The notes below the pieces were generated by a model. That model saw nothing but the letters and a program-made list of their open reading frames with translations. It did not search any database and was not told where the DNA came from. Shown here piece by piece: positions 18,551-28,200 of a DNA stretch of 58,001 nt (position 1 is the first letter of the stretch; each line of letters begins with the position of its first letter). The stretch is taken from contig QWPJ01000036.1 of assembly GCA_003671195.1 (NCBI GenBank), forward strand, positions 1 through 58,001, in the 5' to 3' direction. This DNA is from Planctomycetota bacterium. GTDB taxonomy: Bacteria; Planctomycetota; Planctomycetia; Pirellulales; Pirellulaceae. The position numbers and the translations under genes are program-made.

Positions 18551-19711
18551 TTACTCCGGCATTTCGTAGGTACGGCTGTCGTTTCGACCGATCATCCACT
18601 TGAGAACCACACCGTCGGTGTTGGCCGAAAGGAACTTGACCGAGCCATCGCCAAAACCAGCGTTAGCACCTGCACCGTGGAAGGCGAAAGGTTCGTCGTT
18701 AGGTCCGCAATTGTTGACCGACCAGAGGCACTCGGGTGGTCCACCGATGACGTTTCCGTAGTTGTTGATCATCGCGGTTCGGGATCCTGGAGCGATTGCA
18801 TTGCTTGGGCCCGAATAGCCGTTGGTGTTCGCGTCGGCATCAGCCCAAGCATACATGTGGCGACCGTTCGAACCGGTCGACATGTTGACAGGGAAAGCTG
18901 GTGTCGAGACCGGGGTCTTGCGGGTCGAAAGTGCACCGAATTTGGTGACGGCTGGATTCGCACGACCGGCATCTTCGATCACCAGGACGGTGTTCGAGGT
19001 GCCGTCGATGGTCGATGCCAAACGGCTGCCTTCGCAATCGAGCATCCCCGAAACGCGCATTTCGGCCAATTGAGGATCGGTACTCGGAGTGCGGGCCCCG
19101 TAGGTTGCCGATCCAATTCGGTGGTCGACGTCCGTCAGGTCGATGAACATGTAATCGATGCCACCGAGTCGGTTGACCGGGTCACGCGTGCCGGCATCGA
19201 GAGGTGTCGAAGGACAGACGTAGGTTGAGATTTGGGTTTGAGCGGCCAACTGTCCCGAAGGATGGGTCGGATCGTCAAACGCCTTGCCCTTGGAATTGCG
19301 GTGGATCAAGCAACCACTTGGGGTCGAAAACGCGTTTCCGCTCGGGGACGCACCGTAGTGGGCGATCGAGTTGGTCGTGAAATCGAATTGGTTGTAAACC
19401 GACTGTTGCTCGATGTAAGGGAGCAAGAGGGTTGCAGTCGAGTGGATCATGTAGACCGTCGTGGTGCTACCGGTCGATCCGCACTGACCGCTGTGTGGAA
19501 GCTTTTTGAACGCCGACTCGTGGTTGGCGACCGACAAGCTGATTTGCTTGACGTTGTTCGAGCAACTCATTCGGCGTGCGGCTTCACGAGCGGCTTGGAC
19601 TGCCGGCAGCAAAAGCCCAACGAGAATGCCGATGATTGCGATGACCACGAGCAGTTCGACGAGCGTGAACGCTCTGCGACGACTGCCCGCACTGAAAATT
19701 TTACGACTCAT
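18551..19711 (-). CDS. DUF1559 protein with prepilin-type N-terminus
   Basis: 386 residues. The N-terminus [19 protein letters not shown] is a type IV pilin/type II pseudopilin signal with cleavage expected before Phe and Glu5 present. The region [23 protein letters not shown] and the C-terminal [18 protein letters not shown] (H-X-DG block) are the DUF1559 hallmarks. Planctomycetes carry many paralogues, thought to be pilin-like surface or secretion components. ATG at 19711 with GAGGGG about eight bases upstream; the TTG one codon earlier is less likely. It probably forms an operon with the lipoprotein gene downstream. Confidence 0.95.
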   Translation of the reverse strand: MSRKIFSAGSRRRAFTLVELLVVIAIIGILVGLLLPAVQAAREAARRMSCSNNVKQISLSVANHESAFKKLPHSGQCGSTGSTTTVYMIHSTATLLLPYIEQQSVYNQFDFTTNSIAHYGASPSGNAFSTPSGCLIHRNSKGKAFDDPTHPSGQLAAQTQISTYVCPSTPLDAGTRDPVNRLGGIDYMFIDLTDVDHRIGSATYGARTPSTDPQLAEMRVSGMLDCEGSRLASTIDGTSNTVLVIEDAGRANPAVTKFGALSTRKTPVSTPAFPVNMSTGSNGRHMYAWADADANTNGYSGPSNAIAPGSRTAMINNYGNVIGGPPECLWSVNNCGPNDEPFAFHGAGANAGFGDGSVKFLSANTDGVVLKWMIGRNDSRTYEMPE

Positions 19712-20005
19712 CAACTCTACCCCTCTAAACTAACGAAACAGAGAAACTCCTGGTTCAGGGACGCCTGAACTCGACGGCGGAAAGATAGCGATCCGATGTT
19801 GGTCGGGTAGGAGCAAGGCTTTATATTCACGCGAACTTCACAAAATCGAAATGAAATCCAAACAAATACCGTTTCGCAGGCGGTTTAGATGAAAATCAGA
19901 TGAAGAAAGCGTTAATGCCTCGCGTCGGATTGCGTTATGCTCGTGCTCAGCGAAACGGTACTCGTACCTGTAGCTGCGAATCTTGGCCCCGCCGGCATAA
20001 AGCCC
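19712..20005. other. Upstream region of the DUF1559 gene
   Basis: No gene seen. It should contain the promoter of the DUF1559/lipoprotein pair. The left end is AT-richer than its surroundings (about 19820-19880); the right end runs into a large inverted repeat. Confidence 0.4.
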
Positions 20006-20128
20006 AATGGCGTTGAATTAGTGTAAGCGGAAGTGCGCAAGCACTCCGGTGAGTGATGGAAGGTTCTCGGTATCGCAATGTTTCTCACCGGACGGCTTGC
20101 GCCGTTCCGCTTTTAATTCAACGCCATT
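20006..20128. repeat. Long imperfect inverted repeat (MITE- or REP-like)
   Basis: Arms 20006-20053 and 20084-20128 are reverse complements with a few mismatches and gaps; the outer 15 bases (AATGGCGTTGAATTA) pair exactly. The loop is 30 bases. The sequence TAAAGCC occurs just outside both ends (19998-20004 and 20134-20140). No coding capacity. It shares the short motifs GCGCAAG and CCGGTGAG with the hairpin at 25138-25194, which suggests a repeat family in this genome. It lies beyond the end of the toroid gene and could act as a terminator for it. Confidence 0.75.
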
Positions 20129-20174
20129 GCGCCTAAAGCCGACGGAGGCCAAGAAGAGCTCGATCGAGCGTATC

Positions 20175-22085
20175 CTACGGGGCGGTCAGCGAATCGGATT
20201 GGTAGAGCGGCAGATAACGGTAGTAGACTTCTAAACACATGCAACCGAGCGCGGTGGTGTAGATTCTGCCTCCGTGTCCCCCCCAGATGCATCGGGGGTC
20301 CCATGAACCTGCATCGTCCCCTTGGCTCACTTGCGTCGCAAGGAGTTCTCTTTTGATGGCTTGGTTCCAAAGGGTCCAAGCCTCGGAGTGGGGTTGGGAT
20401 TGATAGAGCGCTAGGGTAGCGTAGTACCAATAATAGAAGTTAGGTTCGGAGGAGCCTGGCAGTTGGCTCAATAGCATCTGCTTTGCCTCCCGAGTGGCTT
20501 GAGCCGACATGGGAAGCCCCAGCATGGTGCGCATCGCAAAGGCCTCGGCAGTCATTGCAACCGACGCTTGTTCGCTAGCGGGGCGCGATTGAGGATTCAG
20601 GTTTCGATAGACGGCCAGACCTCCGGACTTTCCGGTGCTGACCGAGTCGAGGAATCGTTGGAGCAAGACTCGGTGATTGCCTCCGAGGGGAGCGGCATTG
20701 CTGACACTAGCGCTGTTGAGAAGCATTGCTTGCCAACCGAATTGGCTAGTGTCGCCGGGATCCTCTGAAGCAAAATCGTATCGCCATCCACCGGTTCTTG
20801 GATTCATCGCTTTGAGCGAATATTCAACCGCGTTTTTTACGGGGACCACAAGATCTTGGTCCTGAGTCAAAGCATAAGCCTCTGCGAGAGCGATCGCGGC
20901 GATTCCATGGCTATACATGCGAGCATAGCGGACGGTAGGTTGTTGTCCTATTTGATTGCGTCCGGATAAATCTCCCGAGGGAAATTGCTGTTGGCAAAGA
21001 TACGAGAGTCCTCGATGGACGCAGGCAGCATAGGGTCCGCCATCGTTGTGGGTGTGTCCGGCTCCGAGAAACGCCAACAGAGCCAAACCGGTCATCGCCG
21101 TATCGGCGAACTTACCGGTATCAGCGCGGTAGAGTGCCTCAGCCGAGGGGGCCACGGCGCGCTGTCCTGCACCGTAGGCCTGAGCATTCCAGGACCCGTC
21201 GGGCGATTGGGACTTGGCCAGAAATTCCAGCGCCCCGCGGACCGCTTGTTCGGTGTTCGCATCGCCACCATTTTCAAGCGTGTAGGCGAACCGCTCCGGG
21301 GCCAAGCGCATGCGATAGGCTCCTGGAATGAAGCTCGCGGACTTGGACTTCGTTGCAGTGGCTTGCGGGGATTCCTCCGCCGATGGGTCGATAGAACGTT
21401 GAACCTGGTCTGAGGACATCGCAAGGCTATCTGGTTGCTTTACCGAAACAACTCCAGACGTGGGATCGGATAACGGACTATCTGCCAGAAGCGCAGGATC
21501 GAGCGGCAAATCGGTACTGGATTGCTCCTCGAATTGACCTAGCAGACGCAGGTGCTCATCGGACAGATCCGAGGGTGCTTGGACCTGTGCATTCGGTAAT
21601 GCAAAGTCTGGGACGCTTGGCGATTCGAGCGAGCGGTTCCAAAGGGGTGTCGAATGCGAGTCGGAATCGGTCCTGGGGTATTCGGACGGATCACCGGCGG
21701 CTGTGTCCGCGTTCTGAAGGCTGGGAGGATCCGACCAGGACTCATCGTCCTGGGGTAGTGCGGTCGAATCCTCTGGAGTCCAGGCAACGGAGACCGACGA
21801 CTTCGATTGCACGAGGGCAAGCTGGGTGCCTTGCGAACCGGTTCCATCCGCTGAGCTCCCGTAGGGTATCCGAGTTCCGTAGGCGTAAAGCAACAACCAG
21901 ATATGTGCCAAGACGGCGATCGCAATGCACTTGGTAAGAAGCTTCGACTGCCCCCATCGCGTCCAGGAAAGCACGAGCAAGCCGAGGGCGACTGCCGCTA
22001 GGAAGCACCCGAGAAAGATCGCCCAGGCGCGATCCGAGACAGGGTTTCCGATCGCTCCTAGCAGGGGGTAAGGCCAAAGGTTCAT
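20175..22085 (-). CDS. Membrane-anchored alpha-toroid (prenyltransferase/squalene-cyclase-like) protein
   Basis: 636 residues from the ATG at 22085, eight bases after exbD; reading from 22139 would overlap exbD. Two membrane helices lie near residues 15-65. A Ser/Asp/Pro-rich linker runs to about 240. From about 260 an alpha-toroid of the prenyltransferase/squalene-oxidase-repeat type follows, with repeats such as AVRGALEFLAKSQSPDGSWNAQAYG, GLSYLCQQQFPSGDL and AVEYSLKAMNPRTGGWRYDF. I do not see the DXDD acid motif of true squalene-hopene cyclases, so terpene cyclisation is unlikely; a binding or structural toroid in the periplasm is more plausible. Last gene of the ExbB/ExbD operon. Confidence 0.75.
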   Translation of the reverse strand: MNLWPYPLLGAIGNPVSDRAWAIFLGCFLAAVALGLLVLSWTRWGQSKLLTKCIAIAVLAHIWLLLYAYGTRIPYGSSADGTGSQGTQLALVQSKSSVSVAWTPEDSTALPQDDESWSDPPSLQNADTAAGDPSEYPRTDSDSHSTPLWNRSLESPSVPDFALPNAQVQAPSDLSDEHLRLLGQFEEQSSTDLPLDPALLADSPLSDPTSGVVSVKQPDSLAMSSDQVQRSIDPSAEESPQATATKSKSASFIPGAYRMRLAPERFAYTLENGGDANTEQAVRGALEFLAKSQSPDGSWNAQAYGAGQRAVAPSAEALYRADTGKFADTAMTGLALLAFLGAGHTHNDGGPYAACVHRGLSYLCQQQFPSGDLSGRNQIGQQPTVRYARMYSHGIAAIALAEAYALTQDQDLVVPVKNAVEYSLKAMNPRTGGWRYDFASEDPGDTSQFGWQAMLLNSASVSNAAPLGGNHRVLLQRFLDSVSTGKSGGLAVYRNLNPQSRPASEQASVAMTAEAFAMRTMLGLPMSAQATREAKQMLLSQLPGSSEPNFYYWYYATLALYQSQPHSEAWTLWNQAIKRELLATQVSQGDDAGSWDPRCIWGGHGGRIYTTALGCMCLEVYYRYLPLYQSDSLTAP

Positions 22086-22093
22086 GGCGGGAT

Positions 22094-22528
22094 CTACCGT
22101 GTTCGATTCCCCGGCATCACCGAAGCGGACGTTGCCCACCGAATGTCTTGAACTCCCGATCGGCTGATGGCTTCCATGACTTGGCTCGCTTGTCCGACCG
22201 GAACCCCAGTATCGGGTCGGAATCGGACTTGCAAGTCTGGATAGTTTCGCACCATGGGTCCAAGCATTTCGGTAAGTTGATCGCTGCTGAGTCGTCGACC
22301 ATCGAGCTCGATGGTTCCATCGGCATAGAGGTTGACCACTTTCGCGCCAGGACGGTCCATCATCGACTCAGGCGAAGTCGACTTGGGCAACTTCAAAGCG
22401 ATCTGGTGTTCGGATTCGCTAAAGCGAGTTCCGACCATGAAGAAGATGATCAGCAGGAAGAGCACATCGATCATGCTTGTCAGATTGATCGCTGGGAGCT
22501 CTTCGTCGCTGGAGGTTTTAAGAGGCAT
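22094..22528 (-). CDS. exbD: ExbD/TolR family biopolymer transport protein
   Basis: 144 residues, normal length. One membrane helix near residues 15-40 (INLTSMIDVLFLLIIFFMVG) with the conserved Asp that carries protons, then a periplasmic domain with VVNLYADGTIELDGRRLSSDQL. It forms a proton-driven motor with the ExbB homologue encoded 18 bases upstream. AGAGG precedes the ATG at 22528. No TonB-like gene is visible; the neighbouring toroid protein occupies the position where an effector would be expected. Confidence 0.92.
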   Translation of the reverse strand: MPLKTSSDEELPAINLTSMIDVLFLLIIFFMVGTRFSESEHQIALKLPKSTSPESMMDRPGAKVVNLYADGTIELDGRRLSSDQLTEMLGPMVRNYPDLQVRFRPDTGVPVGQASQVMEAISRSGVQDIRWATSASVMPGNRTR

Positions 22529-22546
22529 ACGCGTGGACCTCTGAGG

Positions 22547-23539
22547 CTAAGCCGCTTTTCGGGTGCGTCGAGTTCGGGTGCCCTCGTTCTCTTGCAGCCC
22601 TTCGGCACTGATGATGTCGACGAGGCGCTGAGCTTGGGTATCCATCTCGATGATCAAACTATCGATACGACCAACAAAGAAGATGTAGGCAACGTAAGCG
22701 GGGATAGCTACGAGCAATCCGGCTGCGGTGGTCAAAAGGGCTTGGCCAATCCCACCTGCGAGCAACTCCGGGCGTCCCATGGCTTGAGAATTCGAGATGT
22801 CATTGAAGGACTGAATCATCCCCAGGACGGTTCCGAGCAAACCCAAAAGCGGTGTGACGTTGCTGATCGCAAGAATCGCTCGCATGTTGCGACGCAGGAA
22901 GTTGCTTTCGCGTTCACCGCAATCCAAAACAGCTTGCTCGACTTCGACGGCAGGTCGTCCATGTCGCCGAAGAGCCGATAGCATGATCTTTGCCATCGGG
23001 CTACCACTTTTTTCGCACAGTTCGATCGCCTCGTCTTTGTCGATCAACTGCTGTTGAAGTTGCTCGATGATCCGATTGACAAAAGGACGCGATACGACGC
23101 GGGAACGTCGAAGGGCAATCGAGCGTTCGAACGCGAATACCGTCAGGCCAAAGGAACACAAGGCGATCGGATACATCATCCATCCGCCGTCGTAAAACAC
23201 CTGGAGCAAATTGCGCGTAGCGATTTTTGGCTTCGTCGATTCCTCCGAGAGTCCATTGGGAACCGAACCAGACGAATAATTGACATTCGATCCGGGGGCA
23301 GGAAGTGAAGCGATGCGTGGATCGTTGTTGGCCACGCTTTGCGTAGGACGGGCCGTCGGTGGAAATCCGGAAGGCTGATTGGAAGGCTGATTGGAAAACC
23401 CCGGTGCAGTCGTCGGAGGATTTGGATTCCATCGACCATTCTGTGCGCTGGCCGTCTGGGTCCAAGCGCACAGCAATAGCGAAACCCACCCAAGGGTGAT
23501 CGTGAAAAGTTTCGCGGCTAGGCCTAGCGAGGAAGTCAT
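22547..23539 (-). CDS. exbB: MotA/TolQ/ExbB family proton channel protein with signal peptide and linker
   Basis: 330 residues from the ATG at 23539, which overlaps the upstream stop as ATGA. Unlike classical ExbB it begins with a signal peptide (LFTITLGWVSLLLCAWTQTASAQ), followed by an Asn/Pro/Ser-rich stretch of about 80 residues. Then come three membrane segments: YPIALCSFGLTVFAFERSIAL, and later a pair in LAISNVTPLLGLLGTVLGMIQSF and GIGQALLTTAAGLLVAIPAYVAYIFF, the ExbB/TolQ hallmark. It partners ExbD. The C-terminal 30 residues are Arg/Glu-rich. Confidence 0.92.
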   Translation of the reverse strand: MTSSLGLAAKLFTITLGWVSLLLCAWTQTASAQNGRWNPNPPTTAPGFSNQPSNQPSGFPPTARPTQSVANNDPRIASLPAPGSNVNYSSGSVPNGLSEESTKPKIATRNLLQVFYDGGWMMYPIALCSFGLTVFAFERSIALRRSRVVSRPFVNRIIEQLQQQLIDKDEAIELCEKSGSPMAKIMLSALRRHGRPAVEVEQAVLDCGERESNFLRRNMRAILAISNVTPLLGLLGTVLGMIQSFNDISNSQAMGRPELLAGGIGQALLTTAAGLLVAIPAYVAYIFFVGRIDSLIIEMDTQAQRLVDIISAEGLQENEGTRTRRTRKAA

Positions 23540-24639
23540 CGGGATTGCTTGGGCATTTGTTTTTGAGTGGAACGAACCGCTGCGGAGTTGTTCGCGTCCG
23601 ATCGATCTGCTATCGAACTTCCAGAAGCTTCTCGACACATTGCCATTTGACGTTGTGCCAATTCAGCCCATTTGGAATCGACGGCGACTTTCAAAACCTG
23701 TTCGTAACACGCGTGTGCTTCGTGATAATTGCGTTGCATTAAGTAGGATTCAGCAAGTGTCCACCAGGTTTTCGCCTGTAGGTCAACCGTCGTGTCTCGA
23801 TGGCTTTCCAAAATCGATGCTAGCAATTGCCTTGCTTGCTCGAACTTGGCCTCGTGAATCCAGCATCGTGCTAGGACATAATCGACTTGGGCCGATACCT
23901 TGCATTCGGGAAAGTGAGTACGAATCTTCCAAACGGTAGATTCGGCATCTTTCCATTTTGCCAAAACCATCGCGACTTCGGCTTGTCGAAGCAGAAAACG
24001 CTCGATCCAGTCGGGTGGGGGGCTCTGCGCAAGCTCTTCCTCAACGCGAAGCTGTAACGACTGCACAGAGTTTTCCGCATCGGTCCATCGTTGGAGTTGC
24101 ACAAAGCACTCGAGGCCCAGGAGTTCCAGCTCAAGGGATTCGGAAGCGGTCTGTCGCTGGATTTGGTTCAGAAGGCTCAGCGTTTGTCGGTAGCTCCTTG
24201 ATGCGAAAGCTTGTTCGATTTCGATGCGCAGGACCGAGTCGATGCGGCCTCGAAGCGTTTCGAGGTAGCTAGGTGTTTTCGTGATCGCTTGCGATTGCAT
24301 CCAACTGCTGGCCAAGCAATGCCAATCCGAACAAGCCTGAGCGAATTTGTCCGGAGTTTCACTTGGCGAAGCCACCCGAAGGGTTGCGATTTGCATTCGC
24401 CGATGCATCGCTAGCAAATCGTAGAAACCAGCCTCCATTGCAAGTGGGGTTGCTGGGCGCAAGTGAGCGACTTGGCGAAAACGTTCGCTCGCCAAATCCC
24501 AATTTTGGTGCGCATAGGCATCAGAAGCGGCTCGGTAGAGGTCCAGCACTTCCTCTTGGGATGGGTTTTGGGCGAGCGAGCCCCCCGAGGTCCCCACAAG
24601 GAAAAGCAGGAGTGTCAAGTGTCTGGTCGGGCGGGACAT
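23536..24639 (-). CDS. Secreted tetratricopeptide-type repeat protein
   Basis: About 367 residues from the ATG at 24639, which opens a good signal peptide (RHLTLLLFLVGTSGGSLAQ). An ATG at 24663 and a GTG at 24699 are possible longer starts. The rest is helical repeats: EVLDLYRAASDAYAHQNWDLASERFRQVAHL, then later AKFEQARQLLASILE and WWTLAESYLMQRNYHEAHACYEQVLKVAVDS, with TPR consensus positions best kept at the two ends. It is the first gene of the repeat protein-exbB-exbD-toroid operon, so it probably works in the periplasm with the ExbBD motor. Confidence 0.75.
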   Translation of the reverse strand: MSRPTRHLTLLLFLVGTSGGSLAQNPSQEEVLDLYRAASDAYAHQNWDLASERFRQVAHLRPATPLAMEAGFYDLLAMHRRMQIATLRVASPSETPDKFAQACSDWHCLASSWMQSQAITKTPSYLETLRGRIDSVLRIEIEQAFASRSYRQTLSLLNQIQRQTASESLELELLGLECFVQLQRWTDAENSVQSLQLRVEEELAQSPPPDWIERFLLRQAEVAMVLAKWKDAESTVWKIRTHFPECKVSAQVDYVLARCWIHEAKFEQARQLLASILESHRDTTVDLQAKTWWTLAESYLMQRNYHEAHACYEQVLKVAVDSKWAELAQRQMAMCREASGSSIADRSDANNSAAVRSTQKQMPKQSR

Positions 24640-24851
24640 CGCCAGTTGCCATGCGAGTGTCATGACAGAATGTGCGTTCGTTACGTTGGTAAGATTCACG
24701 GATTAGAACAAGTCAACGAGAGTTGTTTCGGCGAGTTCCCAATGGATAGGTCAGCCAATCCGATGCGATGCACGAACAATCGTTTCGCCTGTAGCCATCG
24801 GATGGCGCCTTGCGCCCAATACCGTCAAATCGGGCTACCCATGAAAAAGTG
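24640..24851. other. Intergenic region upstream of the repeat-protein/ExbBD operon
   Basis: Divergent upstream space shared with the MscK-like gene at 25264. It should hold the minus-strand operon promoter; I cannot single out a box with confidence. Confidence 0.35.
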
Positions 24852-24900
24852 GCATTTCCTTGCATACAGGTGTCAAAACCAAGTAATGCAAAGGAAATGC
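24852..24900. repeat. Inverted repeat, 14/15-nt arms with one bulge
   Basis: Arms 24852-24865 (GCATTTCCTTGCAT) and 24886-24900 pair apart from one unpaired base; the loop is 20 bases. No T tract follows, so it may be an operator or RNA structure rather than a terminator. Confidence 0.6.
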
Positions 24901-25037
24901 GTCATGAAAGATCGACGCGAAGAGTCAATGCTATCTAATCGTCTTTCGGGTTTATTGGAAATCCTTGGGCGGGATAAAGTTACAAGTTTTGTGTCTGATC
25001 ATGAGACCGGCAAAAACAGCCGAACAGAAGTAAGACG

Positions 25038-25194
25038 CCGACGCTCGCGCGTCGGACGGAGCCATTGGGGACAATGGCTCTACCATGTCGGTATAGCCTA
25101 AGCGCATCGGTACGGGGCTTATGGCAATAGCCCGCGGCTTGCGCCTAGGCGGCTCACAGCGTAATTCACCTGCCGGTGAGCCAATCAGCGCAAG
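25038..25194. repeat. Cluster of three hairpins, REP-like
   Basis: Three perfect or nested stems follow one another: 25038-25055 (7-bp stem, CCGACGC/GCGTCGG), 25059-25080 (9-bp stem, GAGCCATTG/CAATGGCTC) and 25138-25194 (outer 7-bp CTTGCGC/GCGCAAG, inner 7-bp GGCTCAC/GTGAGCC). The last shares GCGCAAG and CCGGTGAG with the inverted repeat at 20006-20128. It resembles repetitive extragenic palindromes. It lies 70 bases before the MscK-like start. Confidence 0.65.
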
Positions 25195-25263
25195 GGATGC
25201 TAGCAAATCAAGGCCGATTCGTCTCTTGTTGTGGCCTTGTTCAATCGCTTACATTCGAAGCTT

Positions 25264-28200
25264 ATGGAACACTTCGCTTCGGAACGGAAATCGAAACGTC
25301 TCTCGGTGCGGATCCCCAAAGGGATCGCGAGGCGTATCTGCATCTGTCTTGATGCAGGTAAAACGCAGCTTCCTAAAGTGGCTGGCACTCTGGGATTAGG
25401 CAGTCTGGGGTTGCTGCTGGTGTTTTTGCTCCTAGCACCTGCTGTGGCTCAAAATCCCCTGCCATCGACTGGAAGTGCCTCGGCTGGAGGGGAGGGGGAC
25501 CACGCGGCGGGAACCGGCGTGCGACGCAATACGGTCCGAGCCTTGATGGCAAGCCGTCAGGCGGCTGCCTCAGGCCAGGCTCCATCCAATAAAGAACAGA
25601 CCGCGAAAGAACCGCCCGCAAAGGAACCTTCTTTGAAGGAGACTCCTGCATCGGATGCTCCGACGGTAAACTCGGCGAACCCTGATTCCTCGGCGATATC
25701 GGCCGAATCGGTCGCTGCTCAATTGCAACAATTGCAATCGGCGACGGACCTCGATGCGAATCTCAAACAGACGCTTACGACGGTCTACGAGGCGGTGCTT
25801 GCGGAGACAAAAAAGCGTTTTGAGGAAGAAAAAGCGATCAAGGACTATCAGGCTGCGTTGGAGCTTGCTCCAAGTGCGACTTCGGACTCCAAGCGGCGCA
25901 AGGACAAACCGGACTTCAAATCCCTTTATTTCGATGGCTCGCTGACTTGGGCGAGCCCTGAGTACCTTCAGTCTTTGCAGTTGCAGGTCAATGCGCAGTT
26001 GCAATCGGCTTCGAAGAATCGAACGGAGACCGAAACGACGATCGCGGCGCGTGAGGCGCGCAAGAAGGAGCTACCTCGATTCATCAACGACGACAAGTCG
26101 GCGATCACTAAACTCAATGAAGAGCTTATCGCTCCGATTCCTGAGGGGACGGAACCACGGGTTCGCGAGGCGAATCAGTTGCTGATCCGAGCCAAGTTGG
26201 CAACGCTCAGCTCGCACCTGCGGCGCGTGGAGCTTGAGCAACGGACATACGAGGCTGAGAACGAACTGCTTCCGCTGCGAAAGGAGCTTTACCTATTGGA
26301 GGAAAAGTTCTATCAGGCGCAACTCAAGGAGATCGCCGAGGAGCTCGGGAAGCGACGCGAGACGCAGATCGGCAAGTACTCCGACTTGCTGGAACGCTTG
26401 CGCAAGCAGTTGAAAGTATCCGACCGCAGCAAGGATTCCAAGGACGTTTCGGATCTGAAGTCGCAGATAGCTTCGTGGCGTGAATTGGTCGGTGAGCAGT
26501 CAAGAAGCCGAACCAAGCTCGAAGAGGAGCGCGATCGTTTGCGTTTCTTGACCGACCGCTACCGCACGATGGTGGATCGTTTGGGCAACACGAGTACTTC
26601 GGGCGATTCGAGTCCGTCGAGCTTGAACGTATCGCGGATGAAGAGTTTGGTAGCGAATGTCTTAAGGAGGCAGCGCGAGGACTTACCCAAGACCGAGCAA
26701 TTGAATCGCGAGTTAGAGGATTGTCAAACGCGGATCATCAGCGTTCAATCACGGATCCTGGAACTCGACGATTTGAAGACGAAGTACGAGAATGGAGAGA
26801 CAGCGCGGGCGACGTCGGCAGAGTACGAGATGCTCGCATCGGACTTCGAGACGCTCAATGAGGATCAGAAAAGGACGCTGTTGGTAGCAACTGAGCGTCG
26901 GATTGTCGATGAGTTTCGGATCGATGCGAACAATGCGGCCGAGACGCTATTCAATCTTGCGGTCGTCTATCAATCTCTCATCGAGCATGTGACGAAGTAT
27001 CGCAAGTTCATCGATGAGCATATTCTTTGGATCCGCTCGACGGATCCTTTTGGATTGGCGGATTGGAAAGCCGTCGTGGATCAGACGAAGCGATTCTTTG
27101 ACTTATCGAATTGGCGCGAAGTACCGCTTCGTATCGGCGAGGACTTTCGCAATCACACCTGGGGCTACACCGGTGCCATTTTGGGTTTATTGCTGCTTGC
27201 GTATTACACCAAGCGGATGCGACAGCAGATATCCAAGACAGGGATACTTGCAAGCAAATCGACGACGACATCGTTCATGCCGACGGTTCAGTCGATTGCA
27301 TTGTGTTTGGTTTTAGCGTCGCCTTTGCCGATGATTCACTTGCTGCTCGGATGGCGATTGCTTTCGATCGCGCATGGGGAGCAGTTTCTGAGTGCTTTGG
27401 GCTGGGGCTTACTGGTAAGTGCCCGGTATTTTTTTCCGTTGGAGGTATTGCGGCAGATCGCGCGATCAGGGGGACTTGCCGAGAGTCATTTTCAATGGAC
27501 AGCGCATTCGACGAGTGTATTGCGTAGTCAGTTGCGTTGGCTGATCGATTTGGCGATACCTTGTGTGGGTATTTATGCGATTGTGGCCAACGGTTTGGAG
27601 CCTAAGGCGGAAGAGACGTTGGGTCGGGTTGTTTTCGGGGTCTTGCTCTTTATGTGTTCGATTTTCCTGATCAACACGTTGCATCCTCGCCACGGTGTTT
27701 TCCGTGAGTATTTGGTAGCCAATTCGGGGGGGTGGATCGATCGGTTACGCTTTGTTTGGTATACGGGACTTTGCGCCGCTCCGATCGTTCTGCTGGGAAT
27801 GAGCTTGATGGGGTATCACTACACGGCGACGCGTTTGGCGATGCACTTGCATACCAGTTTCATGACGCTCGTCGGGATCCTCCTCCTTTATTGCATCATT
27901 TGCCGTTGGTTGCTGCTTCGCAAGCGGACGTTGATTGTGCAGCAGGCCAGGCAACGATTGGAGGAAGCTCGACGTCGGGATACAGATTCGACGGCCCCGG
28001 TGCTAGCAGCAACCTCGAGTCCCCAGACCGATCCGACGGATTTGTCGCAGATCAATGCGCAGACGATGCGTTTGGTGTCCAGCACGTTGTTTTTTGCTGC
28101 GATCGCTGCGATTGCATTTATATGGTCGGGAGTCTTGCCGGCTGTCGGTGCATTGGATTCGATCAAGCTCTGGACGGTCACCGGCGCGACCCCCGAGGAG

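Noticed and set aside
20006..20128. Insertion sequence
   Set aside because: No transposase frame is present; arms enclose only 30 bases.
20175..22085. Squalene-hopene cyclase
   Set aside because: Toroid repeats are present but I do not find DXDD, and two N-terminal membrane helices plus ExbBD neighbours point elsewhere.
22148..22981. 277-codon frame antisense to exbB/exbD
   Set aside because: Shadow of two well-supported genes; low-complexity His/Asp/Arg composition.
24841..25101. Small plus-strand ORF of 86 codons in the intergenic region
   Set aside because: It runs through the inverted repeat and hairpins, has no ribosome binding site and no recognisable features.
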